Source: Cryptomeria japonica
Taxonomy: Eukaryota > Streptophyta > Pinopsida > Cupressales > Cupressaceae
Assembly (NCBI RefSeq): GCF_030272615.1
Contig: NC_081412.1
Coordinates: forward strand, 549,474,488-549,538,487
Direction: 5' to 3'
Length of the DNA: 64,000 bases
Part shown: positions 1 through 8,849 of the stretch, piece after piece
Layout: every line of letters starts with the position of its first letter
Numbering within the stretch: the stretch's first letter is position 1
The notes under the pieces: generated by a model
Databases searched by the model: none
What the model saw: the letters and a program-made list of their open reading frames with translations, nothing else
What the model was told of the DNA's origin: nothing
Translations under genes and position numbers: made by a program

Positions 1-146
1 CTATAGACTTGGACAAGAATATTAAAAATGATTGCAGAGCTAGAGAAGCCCTCTTGTGTGCACTTATTGATCAGAAAATCATTAGATTGACTAATAAATC
101 ATCTACAAAGGTTATGTGGGACAAATTAAAAACTCTAAATGAAGGT
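1..146 (+). pseudogene. Ty1/copia gag, 5' fragment (host of nested insertion)
   Basis: Reading frame 3 gives an open stretch with the pattern of a plant copia gag of the UBN2 type: AREALLCALID, then STKVMWDKLKTL. The frame runs to an Asp-Pro at 147-151, stops being gag where the LTR at 152 begins, and resumes at 3202 with TIKIAKLDGY. The two parts therefore belong to one gag split by an insertion. The element's 5' LTR lies outside the window. Gag would form the particle of the retroelement, but this copy is dead: later parts contain stops. Confidence 0.8.
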
Positions 147-151
147 GACCC
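147..151. repeat. Target-site duplication gaccc, left copy
   Basis: gaccc at 147-151 directly precedes the LTR start TGTTGGCA. The same five bases stand at 3197-3201 directly after the LTR end CCTAACA. Removing the insert and one copy restores the host gag frame. Confidence 0.9.
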
Positions 152-1099
152 TGTTGGCACAATGAGACATTGTGTGTGATTGAAGGTTTTGTCATTGATG
201 GCAACCTTGCAATCCTATGGTACCAGCAAAGCATTACTCAGGCAACCTTGCAATCCTATGGCACCGGCAAGACATTACTCAGGCAACCTTGCAATCCTAT
301 GGCACAGGCAAGACATTATACCGGCAAAGCATTACTCAGGCAACCTTGCAATCCTATGGCACTGGCAAGACATTATACTGGCAAAGCATTACTCAACAAG
401 ACAGTGCACTGGCATCAGCAAGATCAATCTACACCGGCACCGGCATAGAAGATGTACACCGGCACAGAAAGAAATATGTATACTGGCACTGAGGCCGACA
501 GGATTTTTGTTATGTAATATTTTGTTTATTATTATAAGCTGACTTGGCAAATTGTAAAATGACTCTTGTATATAAAAGAGATCATTGTAGTCATTTGTAG
601 AGAATGGATAGGAAGCATAAATAAATTATAAGGCAGACCTAATGTGCGAATTGTAGGTCAAGGGTATATGTAAAGAACAGAATAAGAACCGGTACTGAAT
701 CTGGCATTTAAGATGCTATTGTAAAGCAGTACAGATTATTGGATTTGCATAATCCTCATTATAAGTTATTGTGACTTCTTATTGAGCAGTGAGCTCTAGG
801 CAGTTGGCCTTCCTACATGTGCAGGCCCCTATTGTAAGTAATATTCCCTTATTGGCCAGTAAGTGAATATTGTGGGTCACAAATCCCACTGAGGTTTTGC
901 CCACACCGGGTTTCCTCGTTAAACATCTTGTGTTATGGTGTTCTTTTCATGTGGATGTTTTTGATTTTGTTATTTGCATTAATTCTTGCATACCGCTATA
1001 CTGTTACTTTATGTTCTGCATATTCAATTTTAAGAAAATCTCATTACCAGTCAGATACTGATTCACCCCCACCTCTCAGTATTTGTGGGAACCCTAACA
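152..1099 (+). repeat. 5' LTR of coiled-coil element
   Basis: 948 bp, TGTTGGCA to CCTAACA. It matches the 3' LTR throughout with scattered substitutions and is longer mainly because of extra copies of a short repeat at 201-390. A TATA-like run (tgtatataaaag, about 567-578) probably marks the promoter. Confidence 0.9.
201..390 (+). repeat. Minisatellite in 5' LTR (about 40-57 bp units)
   Basis: Four units begin gcaaccttgcaatcctatgg and end near gcattactca. The third and fourth also contain an added attatacYggcaaag segment. The 3' LTR of the same element has only two units (about 2392-2490). Copy number therefore differs between two LTRs that were identical at insertion. Confidence 0.85.
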
Positions 1100-1100
1100 A

Positions 1101-1113
1101 TTGGTATCAGAGC
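1101..1113 (+). other. Primer-binding site (initiator Met tRNA type)
   Basis: TTGGTATCAGAGC follows the LTR end after one base. This is the usual plant copia primer site, complementary to initiator methionine tRNA. Confidence 0.9.
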
Positions 1114-1170
1114 CTGGTCCTCTATTTTCAGAAGCCTAACAGCTTGAGGAAGATCTTGACACCGTTAAAG

Positions 1171-2142
1171 ATGGAAAATCTGATGAAGCAACTTGAAGGA
1201 TCTCTTACTGACTATGATGCAGAGAAGTTGAAAAATATCAAATTAGAAGATGATTTAAAAGTAGCTCAGGACATTATTCAGGCACTTCAAGAAAATCTTA
1301 CTATTACAAGAAACAAGAGAAGAGAACTTTGTGAAAAATTGCAAAATGAGAATGATGAAAAGGAATCACTAAATGATATGATAAGCAAATTGAAACAAGA
1401 GATCATGACAACAAAAAATGAAATGCAGGATATGACTATGAGATTTTACAAAGAGATTGAGGATAGAAAGAAGAATGAAGAAGAATTGACCAGAAGACTA
1501 AGTGATGCAGCAAAAGAGAACACAAGACTTAGCTATGAAAATGACATGTTGAAGACAGATCTGGTGCATACTCAGAATGACTCGAATGAACTAATGAGAC
1601 AAAAAGAAATCTTGGAAAGGGAATTGGAAACTACAAATCAACACAAAGAAAAATTCAAGAAAAGCTCAGAAGAACTTGGTACCTTATTGAAAGAGTACAA
1701 AACTCTGTACAAAGACACCTGTAAGATAAACTTTTTAGCCATAGATGTAGACAAAAAGATGAGCAAGGTGCAGGAAGAGATAAATAAACTTGCTGATAAT
1801 TTTGTTAACTTACCCGATACATTATCAGTTTTTGAGGAAAAGATAACAAATTTTGAGGAAGAATTGCTCAAATTAGAAAGAGAGAAAGAGAAAATAATAA
1901 ACAAGGCAAAATTCTTGAGATCTAAACTAAGTCCAAGATTGGACTATTTAGCATCTCTGCGGAAGGAAATCTTAGAGGCACTAACACAGGGTAGCAAAAC
2001 ACCGGCAGAGCACTTGCAGCATTTCACCCGTACAGTATACAAAACTGAGATAGCAATAAAGGAAAGCAAGAAGTTTATGGTTGGCATAAACTTAATTTTG
2101 GGAGATATTCTTCAAATAATAACTACCCAACTACAAGGTTGA
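1171..2142 (+). CDS. Coiled-coil protein of non-autonomous LTR element
   Basis: 323 codons from the first ATG after the primer-binding site (MENLMKQLEG) to TGA. The open frame extends upstream into the LTR, but this ATG is the natural start because it is the first Met in the internal region. The product is very rich in Glu, Lys, Asn and Leu with heptad-like spacing from about residue 10 to 250 (for example ELTRRLSDAAKENTRL and KFKKSSEELGTLLKEY). A less charged C-terminal part ends near DILQIITTQLQG. There is no signal peptide, membrane segment, zinc knuckle, protease or polymerase motif. It is uninterrupted although the surrounding copia element is full of stops. The function is unknown; a self-associating structural protein replacing or assisting Gag is one possibility (inference). 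I do not recognise a named family. Confidence 0.8.
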   Translation: MENLMKQLEGSLTDYDAEKLKNIKLEDDLKVAQDIIQALQENLTITRNKRRELCEKLQNENDEKESLNDMISKLKQEIMTTKNEMQDMTMRFYKEIEDRKKNEEELTRRLSDAAKENTRLSYENDMLKTDLVHTQNDSNELMRQKEILERELETTNQHKEKFKKSSEELGTLLKEYKTLYKDTCKINFLAIDVDKKMSKVQEEINKLADNFVNLPDTLSVFEEKITNFEEELLKLEREKEKIINKAKFLRSKLSPRLDYLASLRKEILEALTQGSKTPAEHLQHFTRTVYKTEIAIKESKKFMVGINLILGDILQIITTQLQG

Positions 2143-2331
2143 GGTTATGAATTGGTACAACTACAAAATCTACTAACCTTTGTCATTGATGCGAAAGAGG
2201 GAGTAGTAGATGAGAAAATTCAAAACACAGGGATCACATGCTCAGGGGGAGCTCTCACATTTTTGGTAACATTTTTGGATATCTTTTTGAAATTTCTCAT
2301 GAGTGTTGCCATCAATGCCAAAGGGGGAGAT
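2143..2331 (+). other. 3' untranslated part and polypurine tract of the coiled-coil element
   Basis: This short stretch between the stop codon and the 3' LTR ends in the purine run aaagggggaga (about 2320-2330), the expected plus-strand primer site directly before the LTR. A related run with a G-to-C-interrupted form (gcaaacggggaga) precedes the LTR of the host copia at 7279. Confidence 0.8.
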
Positions 2332-3196
2332 TGTTGGCATATGGACACTCCAATGAGACATTGTGTGTGATTGAAGGTTTTGTCATTGATGGCAACCTTG
2401 CAATCCTATGGCACTGGCAAAGCATTACTCAGGCAACCTTGCAATCCTATGGCACCGGCAAGACATTATACCGGCAAAGCATTACTCAAACAAGATAGTG
2501 CACCAGCATCAGCAAGATCAATCTACACCGGCACCGGCACAGAAGATGTACACCGACACAGAAGGAAATATGTATACCGGCACTGAGGCCGACAGGATTT
2601 TTGTTATGTAATATTTTGTTTATTATTATAAGCCGACTTGGCAAATTGTAAAATGACTCTTGTATATAAAAGAGATCATTGTAGTCATTTGTAGAGAATG
2701 GATAGGAAGCATAAATAAATTATAAGGTAGACCTAATGTGCGAATTGTAGGTCAAGGGTATATGTAAAGAACAGAGCAAGAACCGGTACTAAATCTGGCA
2801 TTAAAGATGCTATTGTAAAGCAGTACAGATTATTGGATTTGCATAATCCTCATTGTAAGTCAGTGTGACTTCTTATTGAGCAGTGAGCTCTAGGCAGTTG
2901 GCCTTCCTGCATGTACAGGCCCCTATTGTAAGTAATATTCCCTTATTGGCCAGTAAGTGAATATTGTGGGTCACAAATCCCACCGAGGTTTTTCCCACAC
3001 CGATTTTCCTCATTAAAAATCTTGTGTTATGGTGTTCTTTTCATGTGGATGTTTTTTATTCTATTATTTGCATTAATTCTTGCATACCGGTATACTGTTA
3101 CTTTATGTTCTGCATATTCAGTTTTAAGAAAATCTCATTACCAGTCAGATACTAATTCACCACCCCCCCCTCTCAGTATCTGTGGGAACCCTAACA
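2332..3196 (+). repeat. 3' LTR of coiled-coil element
   Basis: 865 bp, same termini as the 5' LTR. Substitutions relative to the 5' LTR are sparse, a few per hundred bases by eye. The insertion is therefore old enough to have diverged but younger than its copia host. Confidence 0.9.
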
Positions 3197-3201
3197 GACC
3201 C
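3197..3201. repeat. Target-site duplication gaccc, right copy
   Basis: Second copy of the five bases at 147-151; see the left copy. Confidence 0.9.
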
Positions 3202-3909
3202 TACTATCAAAATTGCTAAACTTGATGGTTACTAGGTAAGATATGAGAACTTCAAGATGGAAGATAATGAAAGAATTGCTACATTTATGGAAAGAGTAAA
3301 TGACATTGTCATCAGAATTTAATGTTGTGGAGGATCTCTAAGTGAAGATGAAATAGTTTTCAAATTATTGAGAGCCCTTCTACCAGCTTACAAGATGAAG
3401 TCAACTGCAATTAATGAATTGAGAAACACTTCAATTAACAGAGATATTCTGATTGGGAAATTATCTGCTTTTGAGCTTGAAGAATTTGGACCCTCTAGAG
3501 TTGCAAAGTCTGAACTTATTTTTCATGCATCATTATCCACCAGCAAAAGTGATTGGAAATCCTTATATGCAAAGGAATTGGAAGATATGAGGAAAGAGGA
3601 TGAATAATTTGAGCAACTTGAAGCCTTATTTGCTAGAAGAGTACCTAAAGGACCGGCAGGAAGTAAGTATGAATGAAAAGAACCTTTTAAATGTTTTGCA
3701 TGTAATAAGATTGGTCATTTTGCATCTAGATGTCCTAAAAGGAATGCAAGATTTGAAGAAAGAGTTAAGAAATCATTTAAGCCTAATCAGAATAGATATA
3801 GATTCAAGAAAAGAAAACAATGCTACATAGCAGATGAGGAAGGAGTAAGTGATGACTCTGAGGATGAACCGACAGCAGATCTACTAGTGGATCTGGCAAT
3901 GGAAAGGAA
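3202..3909 (+). pseudogene. Ty1/copia gag, remainder with zinc knuckle
   Basis: Continues the gag begun at 1-146. It reads TIKIAKLDGY followed by TAG, later NERIATFMERVNDI, then RALLPAYKMKSTAI. Near 3686-3748 a CCHC zinc knuckle is intact in sequence (CFACNKIGHFASRC, spacing C-x2-C-x4-H-x4-C). Several stops and at least one frame change break the gene. The product would package element RNA in cytoplasmic particles. Confidence 0.85.
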
Positions 3910-3912
3910 TGG

Positions 3913-4305
3913 GTGTTCTATGCTATAAAGGAAGATGAACCAGAACCGGCTATTAAAAATGAAGAAAAGGCCCTGGAAACAAAAGTTGAAGACGAGGATG
4001 AATGGATAATTGATAGTGTATTCTCACATCATATGGCTGGAGATAAAAGAAAAAATTTGTCCCTACAAGAATACAATGGTGGTCAAGTCAGATTTGGGGA
4101 TGACAAAGCATGTATGATCAAAGGTAGAGGTATTATTTTTCTGGATGGCAAGCATAATATTGATAATGTCTATTATGTAGAAGGTTTAAAGAATAATCTT
4201 TTAAGTGTTGGTCAATTGGTGGATAAGGGATTCCAACTTCAATTTAAAGATAGAAAATACAAAATCATTAACAAAACTAGTTTGGAGATTGCCACCAGTA
4301 CTTAG
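3913..4305 (+). pseudogene. Ty1/copia protease region, active site lost
   Basis: Aspartic protease of the copia polyprotein. The motif normally reading W-x-x-D-S-G before the SHHM box here reads WIIDSV then FSHHMAG, so the catalytic D-S-G glycine is replaced. The rest (NVYYVEGLKNNLLSVGQL) is a good match to the family. It ends in TAG at 4303-4305 where a Gln codon would be expected before TGGN. Confidence 0.85.
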
Positions 4306-4326
4306 ACTGGAGGTAATATCTTTCAC

Positions 4327-5277
4327 TTGAACACTAGTAATAAGACATGTTTGATTGCTCATATTGATGAGAGTTGGTTATGGCATAAGAGGTTGTGTCA
4401 TGTTAATTTTGATTGTATTGTTAAGATTAGTTTAACAAAGGAAGTTAGAGATATACCTAAGATTATAAAGCCACATAATCTAGTATGTAAGGAATGTCAA
4501 TTGGGAAAGCAAGTTAGAAATTATTTTAAGAGCATATATGATAAATCTAATGATGTGCTTGATTTGATTCACACTGACTTATGTGGTTCAACAAGGACCA
4601 GAAGCTTTCAAGGTGATAGATACTTCATGCTGATAATTGATGATTATTCTAGAATGATGTGGGTGACTTTTCTAAGGGAGAAGTCTAAAGCCTTTGAGAA
4701 ATTCAAGATCTTTAAAGAAAAGGTGGAAACATAAACTGGATTGAAAATCAAATGTCTGAGATCAAATCAAGGTGGTGAGTTCACTTCTCATGGGTTTAAT
4801 AGTTATTGAGACACAAAGAGAATTAGGAGATAGTTATCTGCGCCCTAGAATGGAGTAGTAGAAAGGAAGAATAGAACCATTTTGGATGCATCAAGAACCA
4901 TGATGATGGAAGCCAAATTGCCTCACATCTACTGGAGAGAAGCGGTGAGTACAACAGTCTACACATTCAACAGAGTTCACAACAAAGGTGAAACCAATAA
5001 GACCCCTTATGAATTATGGTTTGCACACACACCTACTATTAAATATTTAAGAATTTTTGGAAGTAAATGTTATAAAAAAAGGGATGATTCAATTGGGAAG
5101 TTTGATCCTAGATGTGATGAAGGGATATTTCTTGGATATTCAATTCAAAGCAAATCATATAGATGTTATAACAAAAGATTGCAGAAAAATGTGGAGAGCA
5201 CAAATGTGAAAGTGGATGAGAAATACAGAAATCAATCTATATCATATGACATGACAGGAAACCGGCAATGGAAATGA
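4327..5277 (+). pseudogene. Ty1/copia GAG-pre-integrase and integrase
   Basis: Pre-integrase zinc region: WLWHKRLCHVNFD, then VCKECQLGKQ (HHCC pattern). Core: IHTDLCGSTRTRSF and IIDDYSRMMWV carry the first catalytic Asp. The second catalytic site, usually S-D-x-G-G-E-F, reads RSNQGGEF, so Asp is changed to Asn. The catalytic Glu remains in NGVVERKNRT. Stops at 4732-4734, 4807-4809, 4831-4833 and 4846-4848 break the frame. The C-terminal part (FGSKCYKKRD, EGIFLGYS) is well preserved. The enzyme would insert element DNA in the nucleus. Confidence 0.9.
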
Positions 5278-5563
5278 TCATAATTGAACCGACAATGCAT
5301 CAACCGGTACAAGATACTGAGACAGTTACACCAGTACAATCAAAAAATTCAACTATGATTGATGATCAGAATAGTGAACTTGAATTCAAAAGACACCAAG
5401 GTATGTAAGATTAAATCATTCTGAAGATCAAATCATTGGAGATAGGAACAAGAGAGTTATGAGAAGAAGAAAACTGACAAATGAAGAGGTATGTCTTATT
5501 TCTCAAATTGAACTGGCATCTGTTATTGAATCTTGTAAAGATAAACATTGGTTAAAGGCTAGA

Positions 5564-6932
5564 TGAATTAGATCAGATAGAGAAAAATAAGACTTGGATT
5601 TTAGTTCCCCGGCCTAAAAATAAAAATGTTATTGGAAATAAATGTGTTTTTAGAAATAAAATAAATGAGGATGGTCAAGATATAAGAAACAAGGCTAGAT
5701 TGGTTTGTAAAAGATATTCTCAAATGGAAGGAATTGATTATGGTGAGACATCTGCACCTATAGCTATAATTGAAGTTGTTAGACTATTTCTTGCCTATGC
5801 AACATATAAGAACTATAAGGTCTATCAAATGGATGTTAAATGTGCATTTTTGAATGGTGAACTTGAGGAAGAGGTATACATTGAACAACCCAATGGACTT
5901 TCACTGACAAATGACAAAGATATGATTTGTAGGTTAAGGAAAACATTATATGGATTGAAACAAGCTCTTGGAGCTTGGTATGCAAGGTTGGATAAATATC
6001 TTTTGAAGCTTGGTTTTACTAAAGGCAGTGCTGACAATAATTTATATTATAAGATCACTGATGATGATATTCTAATTATTGAAGTAAGTGTTGATGATAT
6101 CATTTTCGGAGGTGAAGATAAACTATGCATGGAATTCTCTAATAATACGAAGAATGAATTTGAAATGTCCATAATTGGTGAGATGAGATTTTTCTTAGGT
6201 TTGCAGATTACTCAAACCGACAAAGGCATCTTTATCTATCAAACTAAGTATCTAAGGGAATTGTTGAAGAAGTTTGGTATGGATAATTCCAAACTGATAA
6301 GTACTCCTATGGTGACAAGTGAAAATTTATCTATCAAAGACACATTTGCACCGATAAATTTGACAAGTAAAGAGGATATTCCGGTACTTGTAAGGAACAA
6401 CAGAATATGGCTTATGGTATTCTAGAAATGATAATTTTACTTTATGTGTATATATAGATTCAGATTGGGCAGGAGATACTGATGATAGGAAGAGCACTTC
6501 TAGTGGAGCTTTCTTTCTTGGAAAGAAATTAGTTTCATGGATCAGTAAAAAATAGTCAATATGTTGCAGGAGCAATTAGTTTCTACTGCAAAAGCTAAAT
6601 ATGTTGCAGGAGCAACTAATTGCACTCAAGTCTTTTGGATGAACCAAATGTTGAAGGATATCAAGGTAAATTGTAGTGAACTAGTAGTTAGCTATTGTGA
6701 TACCTCTGCAGCTATTGACATGTCTAAGAATCTGGTATTTCACTCTAAGACTAAGCATATTTCAATAAAATAGAACTTTCTAAAGGACAAGGTGGAAGAA
6801 AAGGAAGTCAAATTGGTTTATGTGAACACTAAAGAACATATTGCAAATATATTCACTAAACCATTGTCTAAGGAATCATTTAAATATTTGAGAGACAGGT
6901 TAGGAGTATCTACCCCTCCAAAAGAAACTTAA
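5564..6932 (+). pseudogene. Ty1/copia reverse transcriptase and RNase H
   Basis: RT begins with a NKTWILVPRP-type segment and runs in one frame from about 5700 through YQMDVKCAFLNGELEEEVY and LYGLKQALGAWYARL to VSVDDIIFGG. The usual Tyr of the Y-V-D-D box is Ser here, while the two Asp are kept. RNase H follows in other frames after about 6420: IDSDWAGDTDDRKSTSG-like, then AKYVAGATNCTQVFWM, and finally IANIFTKPLSKESF. A TAG at 6553-6555 stands where copia elements have Gln after SKK. Not functional. Confidence 0.9.
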
Positions 6933-7278
6933 TTGATGGAGCAGTGCATCAATCTGGTATGCATCATCAGCTTTATCCTTTGCTTTGGGTTGATGTAGTG
7001 GTGCTACTACTCAAGGGGAGTAGTCAGCTTTAAGATTCATAGAATTTTGATATCTATGTCATATCTTTGGCATTGATGTCAAAGGGGGAGAGAGTTATAT
7101 GTGAAAAATAATGTTTATGGGAGAGATATTCATATCAGTTTCAGATTGGAATGCACTCCTCAGGGGGAGTTGCTGGGATTTTTTAGTTTTTCATTGTTAT
7201 ATCTTCTATGAGAAATGTTTGGCACTTAGATGTTTCTTTTTCACATCTAGTGTTGCCATCAATGGCAAACGGGGAGAT
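6933..7278 (+). other. 3' non-coding part of the host copia, with polypurine tract
   Basis: No coding signal. It contains two local copies of an 'aaaggggg-aga' style purine run (about 7079-7092 and 7268-7278). The second directly precedes the LTR start TGTTGGCAATATGG. Confidence 0.6.
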
Positions 7279-7497
7279 TGTTGGCAATATGGAGGAATTG
7301 ATTATGTGTTGCATTGATGTCAACACTAGCTATTATGGTTGGTTATCGGCATACAGGTTTTAGTTACTGATAGAAGATCTTGTGTTACCGGTAAGGGTTT
7401 AAGGTTTTATTGGCAAAGCTTTTACTAAGAATCTTTGACAGGATGCACAAGTGGTGTTGGTGCAGCTTCTAAATGGAATTCAGGATGCAGAAGGTGA
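7279..7497 (+). repeat. Truncated 3' LTR of the host copia
   Basis: Begins TGTTGGCAATATGGAGG right after a purine tract and runs parallel to the first part of the LTR at 7738 until about aaggtgatcc at 7488-7497. There the match breaks off. Confidence 0.75.
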
Positions 7498-7737
7498 TCC
7501 AAATTTTGTACTTGCAATGGTGGATCATTTTGATCCAAATACAAGACAAGTAAAGGATTCCAACTAGAATTTTGTTATGACATTAGATAGTGTTTTCTTT
7601 AGCAGTGTATTCAAAGGCTCTCTAGTTGAGGAAGTAGCTGACATTACTCAAGAAAGTGCTCAAGAATATTTTGAGAAAAATTAAGCAAAGTGTAAGAAAA
7701 TGATCAATACATTTTTCCTCTCTTCTCCTAGGAGTTC
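7498..7737 (+). other. Unassigned 240 bp between two LTR copies
   Basis: Not part of the LTR consensus visible at 7738-8849. A partly open frame reads NFVLAMVDHFDP and later GSLVEEVADITQES, with two stops. It may be the upstream part of the unknown ORF that resumes after the solo LTR at 8850, or a captured host fragment. I cannot name it. Confidence 0.35.
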
Positions 7738-8849
7738 TGTTGGCAATATGGAGGAATTGATTATGTGTTGCATTGATGTTTTGTCATTGATGTCAACACT
7801 AGATGTTATGGTTGGTTACTGGAAGACAAGTTTTGGTTACCGGTAGAAGATCTTGTATTATTGGTAAGGGTTTAAGGTTTTACAAGCAGAGCTTTTACTG
7901 AGAATCTTTGGCATGATGCACAAGTGGTGTTGGCATGGCTTCTAGATGGAATTCGAGTTGCAGAAGGTGATCCTTGTCCATGCTTCGACTGATTGGAGAC
8001 ATCACTTTGGCATGGTGGACCCAGTTTAGGTCTGGTACCTATCTAGGTTATGGACCAGTATCATGTTAACGTGTTCTCTACATGTTACCGTGATGTTTTA
8101 TGGATTGGTTAATGTTGTTTTGGTCTTAAGACGACATGACATATCATTGTAATATGGATGTATGTAATGGTTTTATTGTAATATCTTTTAGGTGGCCGAC
8201 CTAATTGGTTTAGGCCTTAGGGTTTGTATAAATTGATGTATGATCTCATTGTAGATCATGGTATGGGAATGAAAAAATATGGTTGTGATCGTGAAATGAA
8301 ATACCATATGCGAAGAAGATTTGGTCGATCATAGGTGATCGAATTGGGTTTAAGTAAGAGGTTAAAGGCCTTCGGTATTGAGCTTAATCGAGACTGTAAT
8401 CAGGCATGGTAGATGCTATCTCTAGTAGTTCATTCTTTTGGATTGTTGTCCAATTATCTTCAGGTGGTTATAACCTCTCTGTAGTCATTGCCACTCCTTT
8501 GTAATGAGTAGTACGCTCTAGGCAGTGTGTCTTCCTGCATGTGCAGGCCTCTTATTGTATCACATACTTTCTGCAGAAGTATTATCTGACTGTGGGTAGG
8601 CTTCCCATCGTGGTTTTTCCCTTTACCAGGTTTTCCATGTACAAATCATGGTGTTATGTGGTATGGTTGCATTGTGTTAATTCTTTGTTTCATTCTTAAT
8701 TTGTATTGTTTATCAGTATTTATTTTGGCTATTCCAGCATTCAATGTTTATGTGCTATGGTTAAAGGTTATAAAGTGGTTTGATTAATATAATTTGTTGA
8801 CAACTGATTCACCCCCCTCCCTCTCAGTTGTCCACCAGTTATCCTAACA
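7738..8849 (+). repeat. Solo copia-type LTR, 1112 bp
   Basis: TGTTGGCAATATGG to GTTATCCTAACA, with the conserved copia 3' boxes near 8606-8640 and 8804-8828. No primer-binding site follows it, so it is probably a solo LTR. The flanking 5-mers (agttc and ttttc) agree at only three positions, so a duplication is not demonstrable. Confidence 0.7.

Larger units (their letters stand above)
152..3196 (+). mobile_element. Complete non-autonomous LTR retrotransposon with one coiled-coil ORF
   Basis: The element is 3045 bp and starts TG and ends CA, with two LTRs (152-1099 and 2332-3196). It has a primer-binding site just after the first LTR, a purine tract just before the second, and a perfect 5-bp duplication (gaccc) outside. 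The internal region is only about 1.2 kb and its sole ORF (1171-2142) is coiled coil. No gag, protease, integrase or reverse transcriptase motif is visible. It must therefore be mobilised by proteins of another element, presumably copia, since its primer site has the copia form TTGGTATCAGAGC. It sits inside a copia gag. It resembles the LARD/TRIM type of non-autonomous element, but it carries a protein gene of its own. Confidence 0.9.

Noticed and set aside
170-542. Overlapping ORFs across the 5' LTR minisatellite
   Set aside because: Open frames arise from the tandem repeat and lie inside an LTR.
7440-7560. Weak resemblance of QDAEGDPNFV to histidine phosphotransfer proteins
   Set aside because: The first half of the match is LTR sequence shared with 7916-7977, so the resemblance is a chance junction.
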